A stretch of 9,231 nt of DNA from Nitrospirota bacterium (GTDB lineage Bacteria; Nitrospirota; Nitrospiria; Nitrospirales; NS-4), in the NCBI GenBank assembly GCA_005877565.1, contig VBOK01000071.1, forward strand, positions 1 through 9,231, read 5' to 3'. Shown piece by piece: positions 5,381 through 9,231 of this stretch. The notes under the pieces were generated by a model, which searched no databases, was not told the DNA's origin, and saw only the letters and a program-made list of their open reading frames with translations. Position numbers and translations under genes: made by a program. Every line of letters begins with the position of its first letter. Within the stretch, counting starts at the first letter, position 1.

Positions 5381-7087
5381 GTGCCCGCTCCGGTCAGCAA
5401 GGAATGGGTGATAGGTCCGTCCGATGCCGAGGCTTGTGCGGCGTTGAGCGGCGCGCTAGGCGTGCACCGTCTCACCGCTGCCGTCCTGGTGGCGCGGGGG
5501 CACCGCTCTGTGTCGGAGGCGCGGGCGGCGCTCGATGGAGCGGATGCCCCGGGCCCTGATCCGTTCCTGCTGGCGGGCATGGAGCAGGCGGTGGACCGGT
5601 TGCACCAGGCGCGCCGCCGTCGTGAGCAGGTCCTTGCCTACGGGGACTACGATGTGGACGGAGCCTGCGCCACGAGCCTCTATCTCGGCTTTTTGAAGAG
5701 CCTGGGGCTCGCCGCCAGCTTCTACATTCCTCATCGGGTCAAAGAAGGGTACGGACTCCACGCGGACTCCGTCAGACGGATCGCTGCTTCTGGGACGACG
5801 CTCCTCATCACGGCCGATTGCGGGACCACCTCGCACGACGAGATTGCCCTGGCCAGGTCCCTCGGGCTGGACGTCATCGTCACGGACCACCACCTGCCGG
5901 GGGCCACGTTGCCTCCTGCCCTGGTCGTGTTGAATCCGTGTCGGCGCGATTCCGGCTATCCCTTCTCCGGCTTGTGTTCCGGCGGGCTGGCCTACAAGGT
6001 CGCGTCAGCGTACTGCCAGAAATTTGGAACGACTGAGTTTGATCCAGAGGCCCAGGTGGATCTGGTGGCCCTCTCGACGATCGCCGATGTTGCTCCCCTC
6101 CAGCACGAGAACCGGCGGCTGGTCCGGCGGGGCCTCGACTTGCTCTCCCGGGGCAATCGTCCTGGGATCCGCGCTCTCAAGGCCGTGGCCGGCGTGGAGG
6201 GGGGCTGCGGAGTGGGCACGGTCGGCTTTGCGCTGGCCCCCCGGATCAATGCGGCGGGTCGCCTGGGAGACGCTGCTGATGCGGTGCGGTTGTTGCTCAC
6301 AGAGGATGAGCGGGAGGCGGGCCAGCTCGCCGGGCTGCTCAATCGCTTGAACCAGGAACGGCAGCGTCTCGAAGATGGCATCATCGCTGAGGCTGTCCAG
6401 GCGGCCGAAGTGGCGCCGTCGGGGCCGATCGTTCTGGCTTCGCGGGGATGGCACCAGGGCATCGTCGGGATCGTTGCGGCCCGCTTGGTGGAGCGGTTCC
6501 ATCGGCCGGCCGTGCTCATCGCCCTGGACGAACGCGGTGTCGGCAGGGGATCGGCCAGGAGTATCCCCGGGGTGAGCGTGTATGACGCCCTCTTACAGTG
6601 CCGGCAGCATCTCGACGCGTTCGGGGGCCATGCGGCAGCCGCCGGATTGACCATCCGGGAGGCGCGCATCCCGGAGTTTCGCGACCATCTGAGTGAAGTC
6701 CTGGAGGGCCCGCTCGCAGGCCCCGCCGCGCGTCCCCGGCTGCCCTGTGATGTGGAAGTCGAACCGGGTGGCTTCTTGCCTTCCGTAGTGCAGGAGCTCG
6801 CTCGTCTCGGACCGTTCGGGTCTGGAAATCCCGAACCGACGGTGGTGCTGAGGCGGCTCCGGGTCGCCTCGGCCCGCGTGGTCGGCGTCGACCACCTGAA
6901 ACTGATGCTGACGGGCCGGGGAGTGCGGCATGAGGCGATCGGCTTTCGGATGGGATCCCTGGAGTCCCGCGGGCTCTCGCCGGCCGGACCGGTCGACATC
7001 GCGTGTGTCCTCGAGACCAATACCTGGAACGGCACGGAGCGGGTGCAGCTCCGCCTGAGGGACGTGCGGGCCAGCGTGAACGGGTAA
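5381..7087 (+). CDS. recJ: Single-stranded-DNA-specific 5'-3' exonuclease RecJ
   Basis: 568-aa DHH/DHHA1-family nuclease, close to the usual RecJ length. RecJ degrades single-stranded DNA 5' to 3' in recombinational repair, mismatch repair and base-excision repair, in the cytoplasm, using Mn2+/Mg2+. Metal-binding motifs are all present: GDYDVDGA (88-95), TADCG (144-148), TDHH with D169-H171, and DLVALSTIADVAPL with D227 and D236. LAPRINAAGRLGD follows, and the DHHA1 part holds GRGSARSIPG (from 388) and FGGHAAAAGL (from 414). The C-terminal about 110 residues are consistent with the OB-fold domain of RecJ. The start is GTG at 5381, chosen from AAGGAG five bases upstream; the ATG at 5379 overlaps it in a different frame. 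The stop is five bases from the next gene, indicating an operon with the (p)ppGpp synthetase/hydrolase. Confidence 0.96.
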   Translation: MPAPVSKEWVIGPSDAEACAALSGALGVHRLTAAVLVARGHRSVSEARAALDGADAPGPDPFLLAGMEQAVDRLHQARRRREQVLAYGDYDVDGACATSLYLGFLKSLGLAASFYIPHRVKEGYGLHADSVRRIAASGTTLLITADCGTTSHDEIALARSLGLDVIVTDHHLPGATLPPALVVLNPCRRDSGYPFSGLCSGGLAYKVASAYCQKFGTTEFDPEAQVDLVALSTIADVAPLQHENRRLVRRGLDLLSRGNRPGIRALKAVAGVEGGCGVGTVGFALAPRINAAGRLGDAADAVRLLLTEDEREAGQLAGLLNRLNQERQRLEDGIIAEAVQAAEVAPSGPIVLASRGWHQGIVGIVAARLVERFHRPAVLIALDERGVGRGSARSIPGVSVYDALLQCRQHLDAFGGHAAAAGLTIREARIPEFRDHLSEVLEGPLAGPAARPRLPCDVEVEPGGFLPSVVQELARLGPFGSGNPEPTVVLRRLRVASARVVGVDHLKLMLTGRGVRHEAIGFRMGSLESRGLSPAGPVDIACVLETNTWNGTERVQLRLRDVRASVNG

Positions 7088-7092
7088 CGCGC

Positions 7093-9231
7093 ATGGCAAC
7101 TTCGACCTCCACCAGCATTCACGACCTGATCGAGCAGGTCCAGTGCTACAACCCCAACGCGCAGGTGGACCTGATCCGGCGCGCGTACGACTTCTCGGCG
7201 CGGGCGCACGAGGGCCAGGTCCGCCGGTCCGGTGAGCCGTACCTGAAACATCCGCTGGCCGTGGCCGAGGTCCTGGCGACCTTGAAGCTCGACGTGTCGG
7301 CCATTGTGGCCGGGCTGCTGCACGACACGGTGGAAGACACGGTCTGCACGCGAGAGCAGATCGAGGCGGAGTTCGGGAAAGACATCGCCCGTCTCGTGGA
7401 CGGCGTCACCAAGATCGGCCAGATCTCCTTCAAGAGCTACGAGGAGAAGCAGGCCGAGAACTTCCGCAAGATGCTGATCTCGATGGCGGACGACATCCGG
7501 GTCATCCTCATCAAACTCGCGGACCGCCTGCACAACATGCGTACCCTGGAGCACCTGAACCCGCCCCACCAAAAGAAGATCGCCCAGGAAACGCTCGATA
7601 TCTACGCGCCCCTGGCCAACCGGCTCGGGATCGGCTGGATGAAGGCCGAGCTGGAGGACCTTTGCTTCAAGGCGCTGAAGCCGGACGTCTACGCGGTGCT
7701 GGCCGCGCGGGTGGCCAAGCGCATCGAGGAGCGCGAGCGGTACATCCAGGAGGTCGTTGCCATCGTCAAGGCCAAGCTGGCCGAGCACAAGCTGGTCGGC
7801 GAGCTGGCCGGCCGGTCCAAACACCTCTACTCCATCTACCAAAAGATGGAGCATCAAGGCGTTTCCTTCGACGAGGTCTACGACTTGACCGCTATCCGGG
7901 TGATCACCGACACCCAGATGAACTGTTACGCCATCATGGGCCTCATCCATTCACTGTGGCGGCCGGTCCCTGGTCGCTTCAAGGACTACATCGGTGTGCC
8001 CAAGTCCAACCATTACCAGTCGCTGCACACGACCGTGGTCGGCCCCCAGGGCGAGCACGTGGAGTTCCAGATCCGGACCTACGAGATGCATCGGGTTGCC
8101 GAGGAAGGCATTGCGGCGCACTGGACGTACAAGGAACAGGGCGAGATCGACGAGACGGAGAAGCGCGTCTTCACGTGGCTGCGCCAGCTCCTTGAATCCC
8201 ACCAGGACCTCACGGACAACCGGCAGTTCATGGAGTCCGTCAAGCTGGACCTCTACTCGGACGTGGTCTACGTCTTTACTCCGAAGGGCGCGGTGAAGGA
8301 GCTGGTGAAGGGCTCCACGCCCATCGATTTCGCGTACGCCATCCACACGGAGATCGGCGATCACTGCAGCGGCGCCAAGGTCAACGGCAAGATGGTCCCG
8401 CTCAAGTATCAGCTCCGGAGCGGGGACACGGTCGAGGTCGTCACGTCCACCACGCAGGTGCCCCATCGGGACTGGCTGAAGTTCGTCCGGACCCCGCGGG
8501 CCAAGAACAAGATCAAGCACTGGCTGCGCGTGGAAGAGGCCAAGCGGAGCCTGGAGTTGGGCAAGCGGCTGCTGGAGCGGGAGCTCCGCCGTCACAACGC
8601 CGCGTTGGGCACGCTGTTGAAGACCACCCGCGTCCAGGAGGTTGCGCGGGAGTCAGGCCTGCCCGGCGTCGACGAGTTGTTCACGGCCATCGGCTACGGA
8701 CGGGTCTCCGCCATCCATGTGGCCAACCGGCTCTGCGTTGACGCAGGGGACCGCCAGGCCGTTGCCACCGCCCCGGAAGGGGAGGACAAGACCGTGGCGA
8801 AACGCGCTGCCGCGGGGAGTGAGGATAAGGGCGTCAAGGTCAAGGGCGTCCACGACCTCATGATGCACCTGTCCAAGTGCTGCGGGCCCGTGCCGGGCGA
8901 CCGGATCATCGGCTACATCACCCGCGGGCGCGGCCTGACGATTCACACCGTGGACTGTCCCAACCTCGATGCGCTCGACTACGACAAGGCGCGGCTCGTG
9001 GATGTGGATTGGGACATGGCGCATCTCTCCACCGTGTCCGTCAAGATCACGACCCTGACCCTCGACAAGCCGGGCATGCTGGCCAACGTCTCGGCGGCCA
9101 TCACTCATGCCGACGCGAACATCAGCCGCGCGGAGATCACGACCCGGGAGGACCGGAAAGCCGTGCTCGACTTCATCGTGGAAGTGCAGAACACGGCGCA
9201 CCTGGAACGCGTGCTCAAGGCCATCGAGCGG
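7093..9231 (+). CDS. rel: Bifunctional (p)ppGpp synthetase/hydrolase (RelA/SpoT homologue), extreme C-terminus cut by window edge
   Basis: 713 residues are visible with no stop before the edge; long RSH proteins end soon after this point, so only a short C-terminal piece is missing. The N-terminal HD domain has all metal ligands: H53, H77-D78 (HDTVED) and D144 (KLADRLHNMRT), at the same numbers as in Rel from Streptococcus. The hydrolase is therefore predicted to be active. The synthetase domain has YDLTAIRVI, the RFKD motif (295-298) typical of bifunctional RSH enzymes rather than the EXDD of monofunctional RelA, and HYQSLHTT with Tyr308. Residue 307 is His where Gly is common. A TGS domain follows (about 391-452, VYVFTPKG...), then a helical region, the conserved-cysteine motif SKCCGPVPGD (C596, C597, with C622), and an ACT domain from about 648. 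The enzyme makes and destroys (p)ppGpp on ribosomes in amino-acid starvation. It begins five bases after recJ with no strong Shine-Dalgarno sequence, so translation is probably coupled to recJ. Confidence 0.96.
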   Translation, partial: MATSTSTSIHDLIEQVQCYNPNAQVDLIRRAYDFSARAHEGQVRRSGEPYLKHPLAVAEVLATLKLDVSAIVAGLLHDTVEDTVCTREQIEAEFGKDIARLVDGVTKIGQISFKSYEEKQAENFRKMLISMADDIRVILIKLADRLHNMRTLEHLNPPHQKKIAQETLDIYAPLANRLGIGWMKAELEDLCFKALKPDVYAVLAARVAKRIEERERYIQEVVAIVKAKLAEHKLVGELAGRSKHLYSIYQKMEHQGVSFDEVYDLTAIRVITDTQMNCYAIMGLIHSLWRPVPGRFKDYIGVPKSNHYQSLHTTVVGPQGEHVEFQIRTYEMHRVAEEGIAAHWTYKEQGEIDETEKRVFTWLRQLLESHQDLTDNRQFMESVKLDLYSDVVYVFTPKGAVKELVKGSTPIDFAYAIHTEIGDHCSGAKVNGKMVPLKYQLRSGDTVEVVTSTTQVPHRDWLKFVRTPRAKNKIKHWLRVEEAKRSLELGKRLLERELRRHNAALGTLLKTTRVQEVARESGLPGVDELFTAIGYGRVSAIHVANRLCVDAGDRQAVATAPEGEDKTVAKRAAAGSEDKGVKVKGVHDLMMHLSKCCGPVPGDRIIGYITRGRGLTIHTVDCPNLDALDYDKARLVDVDWDMAHLSTVSVKITTLTLDKPGMLANVSAAITHADANISRAEITTREDRKAVLDFIVEVQNTAHLERVLKAIER

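Noticed and set aside
5992..7950. Long minus-strand open frame opposite recJ and rel (about 652 codons)
   Set aside because: It spans two well-supported plus-strand genes and has no recognisable domain; it is an antisense shadow.
1..9231. CRISPR array, tRNA/rRNA genes, insertion sequences
   Set aside because: No regularly spaced repeats, no recognisable RNA gene and no transposase or terminal repeats were seen on either strand.

Overview
The window is GC-rich chromosomal DNA. It most resembles a Gram-negative-type bacterium of the Nitrospirota (Nitrospira-like). The evidence is the combination of secreted DUF3015 and DUF4105 proteins, a lipobox lipoprotein, a K+-independent H+-pyrophosphatase and an actinobacterial-type Pup. 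Nitrospira genomes are known to carry a laterally acquired Pup-proteasome system. The assignment is inferred from gene content and was not tested by a search.

Left part (1-2107), all on the minus strand. A DUF4105 (Lnb_N) protein runs off the left edge and has no recognisable start codon. It lies behind a DUF3015 secreted protein and a perfect 19-bp terminator hairpin. The DUF3015 gene has a strong sigma70-type promoter with a CATGTT palindrome upstream of it. Next is a small lipoprotein gene with visibly lower GC than its surroundings. A matching promoter implies a leader of about 148 nt that contains a complete intrinsic-terminator structure, so it may be an attenuator or a small RNA.

Centre (2108-5230). 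A divergent promoter region separates the lipoprotein from hppA, a 681-aa membrane pyrophosphatase with all catalytic motifs and the K/T pair of K+-independent enzymes. Downstream, with its own promoter, is a 66-aa gene that is clearly Pup, the prokaryotic ubiquitin-like protein. It ends in Gly-Gly-Glu. Its stop codon overlaps (ATGA) the start of an unrecognised exported protein. No dop, pafA, mpa/arc or prcBA gene is present in the window.

Right part (5231-9231). A good sigma70-type promoter precedes recJ (DHH-family 5'-3' single-strand exonuclease). Five bases after recJ comes a bifunctional RelA/SpoT homologue (HD hydrolase, RFKD synthetase, TGS, conserved-cysteine and ACT regions), which is cut by the right edge a few residues before its expected end.

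The best leads for something undescribed are the pup gene outside a proteasome cluster and translationally coupled to an exported protein, and the terminator-bearing leader of the lipoprotein gene.
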